Shown: piece by piece, positions 26,756-34,959 of the stretch | Position numbering within the stretch: position 1 is the first letter of the stretch | Layout: the number at the start of each line of letters is the position of its first letter | NCBI RefSeq assembly: GCF_039543665.1 | Contig: NZ_BAABKE010000011.1 | Span: 1 to 38,695 of the forward strand | Reading direction: 5' to 3' | DNA: 38,695 nt | From: Wohlfahrtiimonas larvae | GTDB lineage: Bacteria > Pseudomonadota > Gammaproteobacteria > Cardiobacteriales > Wohlfahrtiimonadaceae | The notes under the pieces: generated by a model | Told to the model about the DNA's origin: nothing | The model's input: the letters and a program-made list of their open reading frames with translations, nothing else | The model's database searches: none | Position numbers and translations under genes: made by a program

Positions 26756-27403
26756 CTATGTATCTTCTTTTAACAACAGAATATCCACTCGAATGAATGC
26801 CAATAATAAAGCACTCAATGCAGAATAAACATCATACCTAAGTTTTTGCTTTTGGCTCGCAGCAACAAACTCTGGTAACCAAGATAATAATCCGTTGGTT
26901 AGAAACAAAACTTGTTCTGTATTAATTCGTAAATACTCAGCAAAATTTTTATCCTTTTGAATCCAATGAACCATTAATTCTAAATAAACCGCTAAATGAT
27001 CCGCAGGTTCTTTAAATTCAGCAGAAACCTCCAATTTATTTTCAGATAAAAAGGCTCGCATTTTAGTTTCAACATCACCATACAATTTGCCATCTTCTAA
27101 ATAAAAAGATGCATAAGGTAATGCTGAAACTTTATCATCTAGTAAAAAATGCTGAGCAAAATCAGCAGATAACTCTAACCTTGCATCCTGATCTTTTAAT
27201 AAAGCTGCAATAGCTTTTTTAAACCGAGTACATTCAGATGTTAAGCCTATTTGATCAAATAACTCATATAAACCATTTAACTCTTCTGAGTGATAGCAAT
27301 CTAATTGTGCTTGCGTTTGCTCTAATGCAAACCATGCACTGAACCATTGATAAATAGCAGCTCGCTGCTCATTCACAGCGAGCCATTCTTCTTGTTTCAT
27401 CAT
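26756..27403 (-). CDS. torD: TorD, molybdoenzyme maturation chaperone
   Basis: A 215-residue all-helical TorD/DmsD-family protein. The family signature EPADHLAVYLELM is present (E-P-x-D-H), together with the early RAAIYQWFSAWFALEQTQ. TorD binds the twin-arginine signal of TorA, protects it, and helps insert the bis-MGD molybdenum cofactor before export. The start overlaps the torA stop by four bases (ATGA), so the two are translationally coupled. Family membership and context agree with the torECAD order known from Shewanella. Confidence 0.93.
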   Translation of the reverse strand: MMKQEEWLAVNEQRAAIYQWFSAWFALEQTQAQLDCYHSEELNGLYELFDQIGLTSECTRFKKAIAALLKDQDARLELSADFAQHFLLDDKVSALPYASFYLEDGKLYGDVETKMRAFLSENKLEVSAEFKEPADHLAVYLELMVHWIQKDKNFAEYLRINTEQVLFLTNGLLSWLPEFVAASQKQKLRYDVYSALSALLLAFIRVDILLLKEDT

Positions 27404-29898
27404 ACAATTGGATCCACTTCTATTGGCCCACCAAAAGATGTCACCGCTGGTGCTGCCCCTTCATATTTACGAATATCTACAATACAAGTATTAGCACTTG
27501 TAGCTTGTGCCAAATCTGACGTACCTACATCCATTGTCACAGTATTTGGATCCCCATAAGTATCCACAGAACCAATTGCTTCATTCAATGGTCCATACCA
27601 AGCACCTTCAAAGATCCTTAAAACACCTTTTGGAAAGTTTGGTGAAATATTCGCCCCTGCAATTAATGAACCACGATCATTAAAAACTAAAACAACATCA
27701 CCATGTTTGATGCCTTTTGCCTTGGCATCATCTTCGTTCATATAAACAGGCTCACGTCCTGCAATTGAATATTTTTCTCGTGCACTATCCACTTCACACA
27801 TTTGTGAATGCAAACGTGAATCAGGGTGTGGTGATTGTAACCAGAAAGGATATTTTTCTGATTTTGGTCCACCATGCGAACGCTCATCCTTCTCAATCCA
27901 AATAGGATGCCCTTTGCAATTTTCATAGTTATAACTTGCAATTTTACGACTGAATATTTCGATAAATCCTGATGGCGTACCCAATGCATTGACTTCAGGA
28001 TCTTCTCGGAAATCTGCATGGCGCGTCCACAATGGACCTTCGGGAAATAACACATATCCATCTTCCCAAAATTTAGCAAACTCAGGCATTTTAAAGCCAG
28101 AAGCTTTATTAGCATCACGGCACTCATTATAGAGTTTTTCTAACCATTCCATTTCTGTTAAGCCTTGACGATACTCTTCTTCACGGCCCAAACGCTTAGC
28201 AAACTGCGCCCAAATTTCTAGGTCTGGTTTAGAATGATATAAAGGGTCCACTAATTTATGCATCGCAATTATACCACGATTACTATAAGTGCCGTAAATA
28301 TCTAAATCATTGCGCTCATATGGCGTACATGCAGGTAAAACAATGTCTGCAAATCGGCAAGATGCTGTCCAGTTATAATCTGTATAAACAATCGTTTCAA
28401 GCTTCTGATACGCACGCTTCATCTTATTGCGATCTTGCTGACGATGCCATTGATTCGCTCCAGAGAACATTGCCATTTTATAAGGTGGCAACTTCACTGT
28501 AGAACCATTGTAATTGATCTCTTTACCTGGTTCTAATAGCGCATCCACAACGCGCGCAACAGGAATAGTTGCAGAATAACCTTGATAATCAGGTTGATCA
28601 TATTTAGCCTTACGACCAAAATCAAGTGCTAGTGGGAAAGCGCCTGGCATGGATGCACCTGAAGTTGGCACACCAACAGAGCAATAGTGATGCGAATAAC
28701 TAATGCCACCGCCTGGTAAACCAATTTGCCCAATCATCGCCGCTAAAACTGCCCCCATCCAATATGGTTGTTCACCATGTTGCTGACGCTGTGTTGCCCA
28801 ACCAAAAATCAATTGTGTGCGGCCTTTTGTAAATAATCTTGCCAATTCACGAATACGATCAGCTTTAACACCACAAATTGGCTCTGCCCATTCAGGTGTT
28901 TTTTCAATATGGTCAATTGTTTTACCCATTAAATATGGTTCAAACTCATCAAACCCTACAGTATAAGTTGCTAAAAAATCCTGATCATGTAAATTTTCTT
29001 TCACCATTGTGTGAGCAATCGCAAGCATTAAAGCCACATCTGTCAATGGATTCACATATTGTTGTTCACAATTTAAAAAGTTCTGTGTTTTACTTTTCAC
29101 CGGATCCACAGAGATCACTTGAATCTCATTTTTGGCAATTTTTTCTCTCAGTTGCTCATAATATGCGTAAGCTTCATGAGTTTCTGTGTTCCATCCCACC
29201 TGAAGATTCTTAATGGGATCATTACCCCAGAAAACGATTACATCACTGTTATCAAGGATTAAAGGCCAAGAGGTGCCTTGTGAATAAACTTCTGTTGACC
29301 CCAAAACATATGGCAAAATCGTTTGCCCTGCACCTGTCGAGTAATCACCTGCTGTTGTTACACCAGAACCATGCATCGCCAAAGCGCGTAACATATTATT
29401 ACCACAACTGTGCAACTGCCCAACTGAGCGCCAACCAACGTTCCCGATATGCAACGCCCAAGCACCATATTGCGTCTGAATGCGTTCTAATTCGTTATAC
29501 ACTAGATCTAAAGCTTGATCCCAAGTCACACGAACAAAACGGTTATCGCCACGCTGTGTAGTATCGCTTTTATAACCATTTTTAAACCAATCTAAGCGCA
29601 CCATTGGATAACGTACGCGAGATGAGTTATACACAAGACCAGGAATGTTATAGATCATATCTGTCGGATGCTGGTCAAATTCAAAAGGTTTAACTTCTAA
29701 TAATTTATCCCCTGCAATTTTTGCTCTAAAGGCGCCCCAATGCGCACCTGAAAATTTCCATTTTACTAAATTATGGACATTATCACCTGTTGAACCTTTC
29801 AAAATATTTTGTCCCAAGACAACATTTGGAATTAATGTCGCGGCGGATGCTAAACCCAAAGCTTTTAAGAAACCACGACGTGATTGATTTGTATTCAT
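27400..29898 (-). CDS. torA: TorA, trimethylamine N-oxide reductase (Mo-bisMGD)
   Basis: An 832-residue DMSO-reductase family enzyme. The Tat signal SRRGFLK (residues 6-12) precedes a hydrophobic stretch. Ser187 in AGDYSTGAGQ is the likely molybdenum ligand of this Ser-type family. Pterin-binding stretches include VIVFWGNDPIKN, IGLPGGGISY and NYNWTASCRFADIVLPACTP. It reduces TMAO to trimethylamine in the periplasm, receiving electrons from TorC. The C-terminus has the molybdopterin dinucleotide-binding beta-barrel, NEDDAKAKGIKHGDVVLVFN. BisC/DorA-type activity on other N- or S-oxides is possible, but the torECAD context favours TMAO. Confidence 0.95.
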   Translation of the reverse strand: MNTNQSRRGFLKALGLASAATLIPNVVLGQNILKGSTGDNVHNLVKWKFSGAHWGAFRAKIAGDKLLEVKPFEFDQHPTDMIYNIPGLVYNSSRVRYPMVRLDWFKNGYKSDTTQRGDNRFVRVTWDQALDLVYNELERIQTQYGAWALHIGNVGWRSVGQLHSCGNNMLRALAMHGSGVTTAGDYSTGAGQTILPYVLGSTEVYSQGTSWPLILDNSDVIVFWGNDPIKNLQVGWNTETHEAYAYYEQLREKIAKNEIQVISVDPVKSKTQNFLNCEQQYVNPLTDVALMLAIAHTMVKENLHDQDFLATYTVGFDEFEPYLMGKTIDHIEKTPEWAEPICGVKADRIRELARLFTKGRTQLIFGWATQRQQHGEQPYWMGAVLAAMIGQIGLPGGGISYSHHYCSVGVPTSGASMPGAFPLALDFGRKAKYDQPDYQGYSATIPVARVVDALLEPGKEINYNGSTVKLPPYKMAMFSGANQWHRQQDRNKMKRAYQKLETIVYTDYNWTASCRFADIVLPACTPYERNDLDIYGTYSNRGIIAMHKLVDPLYHSKPDLEIWAQFAKRLGREEEYRQGLTEMEWLEKLYNECRDANKASGFKMPEFAKFWEDGYVLFPEGPLWTRHADFREDPEVNALGTPSGFIEIFSRKIASYNYENCKGHPIWIEKDERSHGGPKSEKYPFWLQSPHPDSRLHSQMCEVDSAREKYSIAGREPVYMNEDDAKAKGIKHGDVVLVFNDRGSLIAGANISPNFPKGVLRIFEGAWYGPLNEAIGSVDTYGDPNTVTMDVGTSDLAQATSANTCIVDIRKYEGAAPAVTSFGGPIEVDPIV

Positions 29899-29925
29899 AA
29901 ATATTTCTCCTCTAGCAACAATAGA

Positions 29926-31119
29926 TTAATGACGCTTGTCGCTATCAAAGTCTGATGAATGGAACTGTAAATATTTGAGCACTAATTTCTGGGTATCATT
30001 ATCCATATTAGTAAAACCAACCATACCACTAAAAATGCCTGGCCATGTATTGGTATCAAAATGATCTACTGCTGGCGGTCTATGGCACACACTACAACTT
30101 GTATTAAAGCTTGCTTTTGCAACATTCCATAAACCATCACTTGATGATGTTAAATCACCTTTTTTCACCCAAACATCGGCTTTTACATGCTCCCAACCTA
30201 ATCCTGTTAATGGATCTTCTTTTGTATCTATTACCGTAAAATTATCTTTATTCTGTGCAAACTCTTTCTCAAATACAGCGCTCACAACATTTAAACCAAA
30301 TTTCTCATACCAAACTCGGCTGAAACCTTTACTTTTACGCCATAAAGATAATTCAACCTTATCGGCATCTTTTGTCGTTTCTACAACTTTCACCGCTGTT
30401 GCCACTTCTAATGTGCCAATGCGATCTTTCAGCGCTGAATCAGCATAAATTGGCTGTGCTAAAACATTATAACCAATTTGCTCAACACCAATTTTCTCAT
30501 TTTTTGCAGAAGCAATGAGTTTTGTGAGCTCAGGGCTCTTCTGTTGCTTAATTTCAGGCAGTTTATGAGCAATCCCTTTATGACATTCTATACATGGTGT
30601 ATTCAACTGTGCTGCATTTTTCATCTGCATTTGCGCCATAATGCTCATCTTGTCAAAATCCATCTGATTATAATCATGACAAGCGCGACATTCTTTCGAA
30701 CCGTTAGCTGTCAAACGCTTCCATTCACGTTGAGCTAGCACTAAACGCTTCTCTTCAAATTTTTCTTTTGTATCAATATCACCCATGATATGGGATAACA
30801 CTTCTCGGCTTGCCTGCATTTTGCGAGCAATTTTATCTGTAAAATTATGTGGTACATGGCAATCTGCACAATAAGCACGAACACCTGTACGATTTTTCCA
30901 ATGTACTGTTTCTTGTAATTCTGCTTCATTATGGGACATTGTGTGACAGCTCACACAAAATTGTTCAGAGTTGGTATATTCCATCCCAGTATTGAAGGCT
31001 TGCCAAAATAATAATCCGGCAATAAAACCACCTGTCACCAAAACGCCCAATCCGATTGTCATAGATGGTTTTAAAAATAAATTTTTTAGATTTATTAATA
31101 TTTTCTTAATTAGCTGCAT
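29926..31119 (-). CDS. torC: TorC, pentahaem c-type cytochrome of the TMAO reductase system
   Basis: A 397-residue membrane-anchored cytochrome. One N-terminal transmembrane helix (about 19-43) is followed by four NapC/NirT-type haem motifs (CVSCH, CADCH, CRACH, CIECH) and a fifth in a C-terminal domain (CSVCH). This 4+1 layout is that of TorC. It takes electrons from menaquinol and hands them to periplasmic TorA. The C-terminal domain in E. coli TorC also takes part in autoregulation. AGGGGA precedes ATG 31119. It lies 27 bp upstream of torA and 46 bp downstream of torE. Confidence 0.95.
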   Translation of the reverse strand: MQLIKKILINLKNLFLKPSMTIGLGVLVTGGFIAGLLFWQAFNTGMEYTNSEQFCVSCHTMSHNEAELQETVHWKNRTGVRAYCADCHVPHNFTDKIARKMQASREVLSHIMGDIDTKEKFEEKRLVLAQREWKRLTANGSKECRACHDYNQMDFDKMSIMAQMQMKNAAQLNTPCIECHKGIAHKLPEIKQQKSPELTKLIASAKNEKIGVEQIGYNVLAQPIYADSALKDRIGTLEVATAVKVVETTKDADKVELSLWRKSKGFSRVWYEKFGLNVVSAVFEKEFAQNKDNFTVIDTKEDPLTGLGWEHVKADVWVKKGDLTSSSDGLWNVAKASFNTSCSVCHRPPAVDHFDTNTWPGIFSGMVGFTNMDNDTQKLVLKYLQFHSSDFDSDKRH

Positions 31120-31165
31120 ATTATAATCCCCTAAATTATAATGTGTGATTATTCAAAAAGCAGGT

Positions 31166-31324
31166 TTAATGCGGTGGTCCCCAGAATAAAAGTTGCATAA
31201 ACCAAACGCTAAATCCATAAGCACAAATTAATAACACTGTAATAATGGGCAGACCAATGAAGCCTAATATTAAAAAATTGCGCCACTCTCGTTTTTTATC
31301 CGATCCGGAAACTTTAGTCATCAT
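31166..31324 (-). CDS. torE: TorE, small NapE-family membrane protein of the tor operon
   Basis: A 52-residue reading frame of the TorE/NapE type. The N-terminus is charged (VSGSDKKREWRNF), followed by one transmembrane helix (FLILGFIGLPIITVLLICAY) and ending GFSVWFMQLLFWGPPH. The AYGFSVWxxQ and GPP signatures are typical of NapE and TorE. AAGGAG lies 6 bases before ATG 31324; an in-frame ATG at 31330 abuts it directly and is less likely. The position before torC gives the torECAD order of Shewanella. The function is unclear; a role beside the pentahaem cytochrome is assumed. Confidence 0.9.
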   Translation of the reverse strand: MMTKVSGSDKKREWRNFLILGFIGLPIITVLLICAYGFSVWFMQLLFWGPPH

Positions 31325-31407
31325 AATCATCTCCTTACTCTATAATTTTATGATTTATATAAGAATAGATGATTAGAGTCTAACACGCTGAGCATTGCCT
31401 GTCTTAT

Positions 31408-31421
31408 TTGATGGACATCAA
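31408..31421 (-). promoter_or_regulatory. perfect FNR/ANR box upstream of torECAD
   Basis: TTGAT-GGAC-ATCAA matches the FNR consensus TTGAT-N4-ATCAA at all ten positions. Its centre is 91 bp upstream of the torE start. On the minus strand, 25 bp after the box, TAGACT fits as a -10 element, giving class II spacing. It implies activation of TMAO respiration under low oxygen. No TorT/TorS/TorR genes are visible in the window. Confidence 0.85.
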
Positions 31422-31512
31422 TTTGTAATGAATTGTTATATAAAACAATTTTTTATTATAAAAATGAGTTATTAATCAAAAGCATTAAAACAGTTATTGG
31501 CCATTATTTAAA

Positions 31513-31893
31513 TTAATGATTATGTTGCTGGTCTGAGAAAATTACATATTCTCGACCTAAAGATTCATATTGGTAGGATTTACCCCAAGGATTAATGATT
31601 AAATCCTTTGATAAATATGGTCCTCCCCAGTGATCAAGATTTGGATTTTCTATAAGACTACGTAACCCTTGTTCTGTTGTAGGATATTGTCCAATATCTT
31701 TATAATAAAGATTCAAAGCACCTTCTATTGAACGAATATTTTGTTTCACTTCAACCAATTGGCTATCATCATCAAATCCCAAAAATTTTTGCCCTAAAAT
31801 TGTAATCACTATGGCCACAATAATTGAAATGATCATTAATTCTACCAATGACAAAGACTTTCGATATAAAAATCCTAAAGACTGCTTTGTCAT
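31513..31893 (-). CDS. orphan GspG-like pseudopilin with atypical leader
   Basis: A 126-residue protein starting two bases after the aroA stop. The N-terminal SLSLVELMIISIIVAIVIT matches a type IV pilin helix with Glu at +5 (Glu18). The residue before the cleavage site is Ser13 rather than the usual Gly. TTEQGLRSLIENPN, WGGPYLSKDLIINPWGKSYQY are GspG signatures. It stops at REYVIFSDQQHNH and lacks the GADGxxGGEGxxADI tail with calcium ligands, so it is shorter than GspG (about 140). No other secretion or pilus genes flank it. It may be a minor or diverged pseudopilin, or non-functional. Coupling to aroA is clear from spacing. Confidence 0.8.
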   Translation of the reverse strand: MTKQSLGFLYRKSLSLVELMIISIIVAIVITILGQKFLGFDDDSQLVEVKQNIRSIEGALNLYYKDIGQYPTTEQGLRSLIENPNLDHWGGPYLSKDLIINPWGKSYQYESLGREYVIFSDQQHNH

Positions 31894-31895
31894 AA

Positions 31896-33176
31896 CTATT
31901 CACACACCAATTGATTAAAAATAGTGAAGTATTTTGGAAATGTTTTATTCACACATTGTGGGTCTTCGATAATAATCGGTACTAGAAAGCTACATAATGA
32001 AAAACACATTGCCATACGATGGTCATCATAAGTTGCAATAGAAATATTTTCATTGAGCTTTTCAACTGGCGAAACTTCAATGAAATCTTCACCCTCTACA
32101 ACATCAGCACCTAGTTTTTTTAATTCTGTCGCCATAGCATGAATGCGGTCAGTTTCTTTAACACGCCAACTACCAATGTTGCGCAATGTTGTTTTACCTT
32201 CAGCAAAAAGTGCTAATATAGCTAAAGTCATCGCTGCATCAGGAATATGATTACAATCTAAATTGATGCCTTTTAAACCTGATTTTGGCTTTTTCACAAT
32301 GACTTGATGCTCATCCCATTCAACAATCGCCCCCATCATTTCTAAAGCGCGTAAGAATTCAACATCGCCTTGAATTGTTTTTGTGCCAATGCCATGCATT
32401 TTGATTTCACCACCAATTGCACCCAATGCAGCAAAATATGATGCACTCGATGCATCACCTTCCACATAATAATCTTTAGGTGATTGGTATTCTTGATGCG
32501 CAGGAATATAAAAAGATTCCCAATTACGATTTTCCACCACAATGCCAAAATCTTTCAGCATCGATAATGTGATCGTAATGTATGGCTTTGAAATTAGCTC
32601 GCCATCGATTTTAATCGTCATCGCTTTTTGCGTCATCGGAATCGAGAGCAATAAAGCTGTTAAGAATTGACTAGAAACAGAGCCTTTAACAGAAACCGTA
32701 TCTGATACAATGTCTGCTGAGAAAATTTCTAAAGGTGGATAACCTTCATTCTCTAGATAATTAATGGATAAACCCATTTCATGCAAAGCAGAAACTAAAT
32801 CTTTAATTGGGCGCTCGTGCATTCTTGGAATGCCTTTCAAAACATAATGCCCTTTGTTTAAAGCCGTGGCGGCCGTTAATGAGCGAAAAGCTGTGCCTGC
32901 ATTGCCTAAGAACAGTTCTGCATCCTTATTAGGAAAACCGTTGGCATTGCCCGTTAAAATACATTCTGTATCGCTCAATGTATTAATCATGATGCCAAGC
33001 ACAGTTAAAGCCTCTTTCATATAATGCACATCATCGCTTTGCAGTAAACCACGCAGATGAGTTTGCCCTTCTGACAATGCAGCCAAAAGAAGGGCACGAT
33101 TTGAAATACTTTTAGAACCAGGCAATGTCATCTCGCCATTGGCTTGTGTAACTTTAGAAAGCGCTAGAATTTCCAT
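31896..33176 (-). CDS. aroA: AroA, 3-phosphoshikimate 1-carboxyvinyltransferase (EPSP synthase)
   Basis: A 426-residue class I EPSP synthase making 5-enolpyruvylshikimate 3-phosphate in the chorismate pathway. Lys22 in PGSKSISNRALLLAA and the LFLGNAGTAFRSLTAA loop (about 88-103) are the substrate sites. In that loop E. coli has MRPL with Pro101; here the equivalent residue is Ser99 (codon TCA). Substitutions at this Pro are known to lower glyphosate sensitivity. Other signatures: VEGDASSASYFAALGAIGG, DAAMTLAILALFAEG, RVKETDRIHAMATELKKLGA and TYDDHRMAMCFSL. It lies just upstream of, and is probably coupled to, the pseudopilin gene. Confidence 0.96.
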   Translation of the reverse strand: MEILALSKVTQANGEMTLPGSKSISNRALLLAALSEGQTHLRGLLQSDDVHYMKEALTVLGIMINTLSDTECILTGNANGFPNKDAELFLGNAGTAFRSLTAATALNKGHYVLKGIPRMHERPIKDLVSALHEMGLSINYLENEGYPPLEIFSADIVSDTVSVKGSVSSQFLTALLLSIPMTQKAMTIKIDGELISKPYITITLSMLKDFGIVVENRNWESFYIPAHQEYQSPKDYYVEGDASSASYFAALGAIGGEIKMHGIGTKTIQGDVEFLRALEMMGAIVEWDEHQVIVKKPKSGLKGINLDCNHIPDAAMTLAILALFAEGKTTLRNIGSWRVKETDRIHAMATELKKLGADVVEGEDFIEVSPVEKLNENISIATYDDHRMAMCFSLCSFLVPIIIEDPQCVNKTFPKYFTIFNQLVCE

Positions 33177-33303
33177 ACTTTATCCACATCAAGAACATCA
33201 TGGTTGAACAAATACTAATTCACCATTCTTCTCGATTCAACTGATATTTTCAAGGTAAATCTATCAAATATGGAAAATTCTAATATTAAATATCTTTATC
33301 AAC

Positions 33304-33324
33304 TTTCCGCCCGAAGGGCGGAAA
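33304..33324. other. stable hairpin between bioB and aroA, without T-run
   Basis: TTTCCGCCC (33304-33312) and GGGCGGAAA (33316-33324) form a perfect 9-bp stem with a GAA loop. There is no T-run on either side, so classical Rho-independent termination is not supported. It lies downstream of bioB and upstream of aroA, both on minus, and may be an RNA-stability or processing hairpin, or a weak terminator. Confidence 0.55.
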
Positions 33325-33352
33325 ATAAAATTATGAATGCTTAAATATTAAA

Positions 33353-34318
33353 TTAACATACATTATCTAACATTGGACTATCCGCAGGGATTAAATTCAA
33401 ACGCTCAAATAAAGCATTATCATCATCTTGATCAGCATTCGGGCTTGTTAATAATTTTGCACCATAGAAAATTGAGTTTGCACCAGCCATAAAGCATAAT
33501 GCTTGTAATTCTGATGACATGTTTTCACGCCCTGCAGATAAACGCACCATTGATTTTGGCATCATAATTCTTGCGACAGCAATTGTGCGTACAAAATCGA
33601 AATCATCCACAGGTTTATTATCACCTAATGGTGTGCCTTTAATTGGAATTAAACGATTGATCGGCACACTTTCTGGTGGTGTTAACATATTCGCTAACTG
33701 AGTTAACATGGATGCTCGATCACGACGAGTTTCACCCAAACCAATGATGCCGCCAGAACAGATTTTCATACCAGATTCACGTACATGATCCAAAGTATCT
33801 AAACGATTTTGGTAACTATGTGTTGTCACAATTTCCCCGTAGAATTCAGGTGAAGTATCCACATTATGATTGTAATAATCCAAACCTGTTTCAGCTAATG
33901 TTTTGGCTTGTTCAGAAGTTAAACTACCTAATGTCATACAGGTTTCCATACCAAGCGCTTTTACTTCTTCGATCATTTTTTGAATATATGGCATGTCACG
34001 ATCTTTGGGATTACGCCAAGCTGCCCCCATGCAAAAACGGCTTGCACCATCTTCTTTTGCTTTCTTTGCAGCTTCGATAACTTTTTGAACTTCCATCAAT
34101 TTTTCTGCATCTAAACCTGTATCATACCGTACACTTTGTGAACAATACTTACAATCTTCTGAACAACGTCCAGTTTTAATAGATAATAAGCGGCTTACCT
34201 GAATTTTTGTTGGGTCAAAATGTTCACGGTGAACTTTCTGTGCTTCAAACAATAACTCAAATAGTGGTTGTTCAAATAAAGCCTCAGCATCCTCAATCGT
34301 CCAAACTTTTTTACTCAT
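33353..34318 (-). CDS. bioB: BioB, biotin synthase (radical SAM)
   Basis: A 321-residue enzyme that inserts sulfur into dethiobiotin to give biotin. The radical SAM cluster is Cys52, Cys56 and Cys59 in RCSEDCKYCSQS. Further conserved segments: RFCMGAAWRNPKDRD (including a [2Fe-2S] Cys), ETCMTLGSLT, YYNHNVDTSPEFY and KICSGGIIGLGET. It stands alone here, without bioF, bioC or bioD. A BirA-type operator lies upstream, so it is probably repressed when biotin is plentiful. Confidence 0.97.
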   Translation of the reverse strand: MSKKVWTIEDAEALFEQPLFELLFEAQKVHREHFDPTKIQVSRLLSIKTGRCSEDCKYCSQSVRYDTGLDAEKLMEVQKVIEAAKKAKEDGASRFCMGAAWRNPKDRDMPYIQKMIEEVKALGMETCMTLGSLTSEQAKTLAETGLDYYNHNVDTSPEFYGEIVTTHSYQNRLDTLDHVRESGMKICSGGIIGLGETRRDRASMLTQLANMLTPPESVPINRLIPIKGTPLGDNKPVDDFDFVRTIAVARIMMPKSMVRLSAGRENMSSELQALCFMAGANSIFYGAKLLTSPNADQDDDNALFERLNLIPADSPMLDNVC

Positions 34319-34375
34319 TATTCATTACTCATTACATTAATAGAATGAGCACATCATAGATGAAACCTTATATCA

Positions 34376-34408
34376 ATGTAAACCAAATTAATATTTTAAG
34401 ATTTACAT
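34376..34408. promoter_or_regulatory. BirA-type biotin operator between bioB and the divergent GNAT gene
   Basis: ATGTAAACC (34376-34384), 15 bases, then GATTTACAT (34400-34408). The arms are inverse at 8 of 9 positions, and the layout matches the BirA operator (TTGTAAACC-N15-GGTTTACAA) in length and spacing, differing at three positions. It lies 58-90 bp upstream of bioB and 55-87 bp upstream of the divergent GNAT gene. Confidence 0.8.
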
Positions 34409-34462
34409 AATATTGATTTATTTGGTTATACTTTTTAATCCTCTTAATATTTAATAGTCATT

Positions 34463-34927
34463 ATGATTAAAATTTCACATGCACAGCTGATCGATTTATC
34501 CGCCATTGAACAAATTTACACAGAACTCTTCATACATATGGCAGAGTTACAACCTGATTATTACTTAAAAGCATCACAAGACCCTGCTTTTATTCAAACA
34601 ATGATTGAAAGTGATGATTCTGCGCTTTTAATTGCTAAACAAGCTAATCAAACTCTTGGTTTCATCATGGCACAAGAACAAGCAACACCGTCTTATAATT
34701 GTATTGCACCACATAAGTTTGCTTATATTTTTGATTTTGTCGTGACTGAAAAAGCTCGTGGATTAGGCATTGGTAAACAATTGATGAATGCCATGGAAGT
34801 ATGGGCAAAATCTCGTGATTTAGATTATATAGAACTCAGTGTATTAAGTAACAATACTGAAGCTCATAAATTATATGAAAATATTGGCTATACAGATGCG
34901 ACTCACATTATGAGAAAATCTTTATAA
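34463..34927 (+). CDS. GNAT-family N-acetyltransferase
   Basis: A 154-residue GNAT protein. YIFDFVVTEKARGLGIGKQLMNAMEVWAK holds the acetyl-CoA loop (RGLGIG), followed by IELSVLSNNTEAHKLYENIGY. The substrate is unknown. It is divergent from bioB, with the BirA-type operator between them, so biotin control is possible but unproven. A TTTACA/TTATAC promoter pair with an 18-bp spacer overlaps the right half of that operator. No clear Shine-Dalgarno is visible before ATG 34463. Confidence 0.88.
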   Translation: MIKISHAQLIDLSAIEQIYTELFIHMAELQPDYYLKASQDPAFIQTMIESDDSALLIAKQANQTLGFIMAQEQATPSYNCIAPHKFAYIFDFVVTEKARGLGIGKQLMNAMEVWAKSRDLDYIELSVLSNNTEAHKLYENIGYTDATHIMRKSL

Positions 34928-34929
34928 AA

Positions 34930-34954
34930 AAAGCGGTCATGAGTTGACCGCTTT
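34930..34954 (-). terminator. Rho-independent terminator of the type I secretion genes
   Basis: AAAGCGGTCA (34930-34939) and TGACCGCTTT (34945-34954) form a 10-bp stem with a 5-base loop. On the minus strand it runs into several Ts. It lies 6 bp after the stop of the membrane-fusion gene and just after the convergent GNAT stop. Confidence 0.92.
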
Positions 34955-34959
34955 CGTAT

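Noticed and set aside
31513..31550. C-terminal HNH residues of the pseudopilin as a nuclease motif
   Set aside because: Three residues at the end of a pilin-like protein are not an HNH fold.
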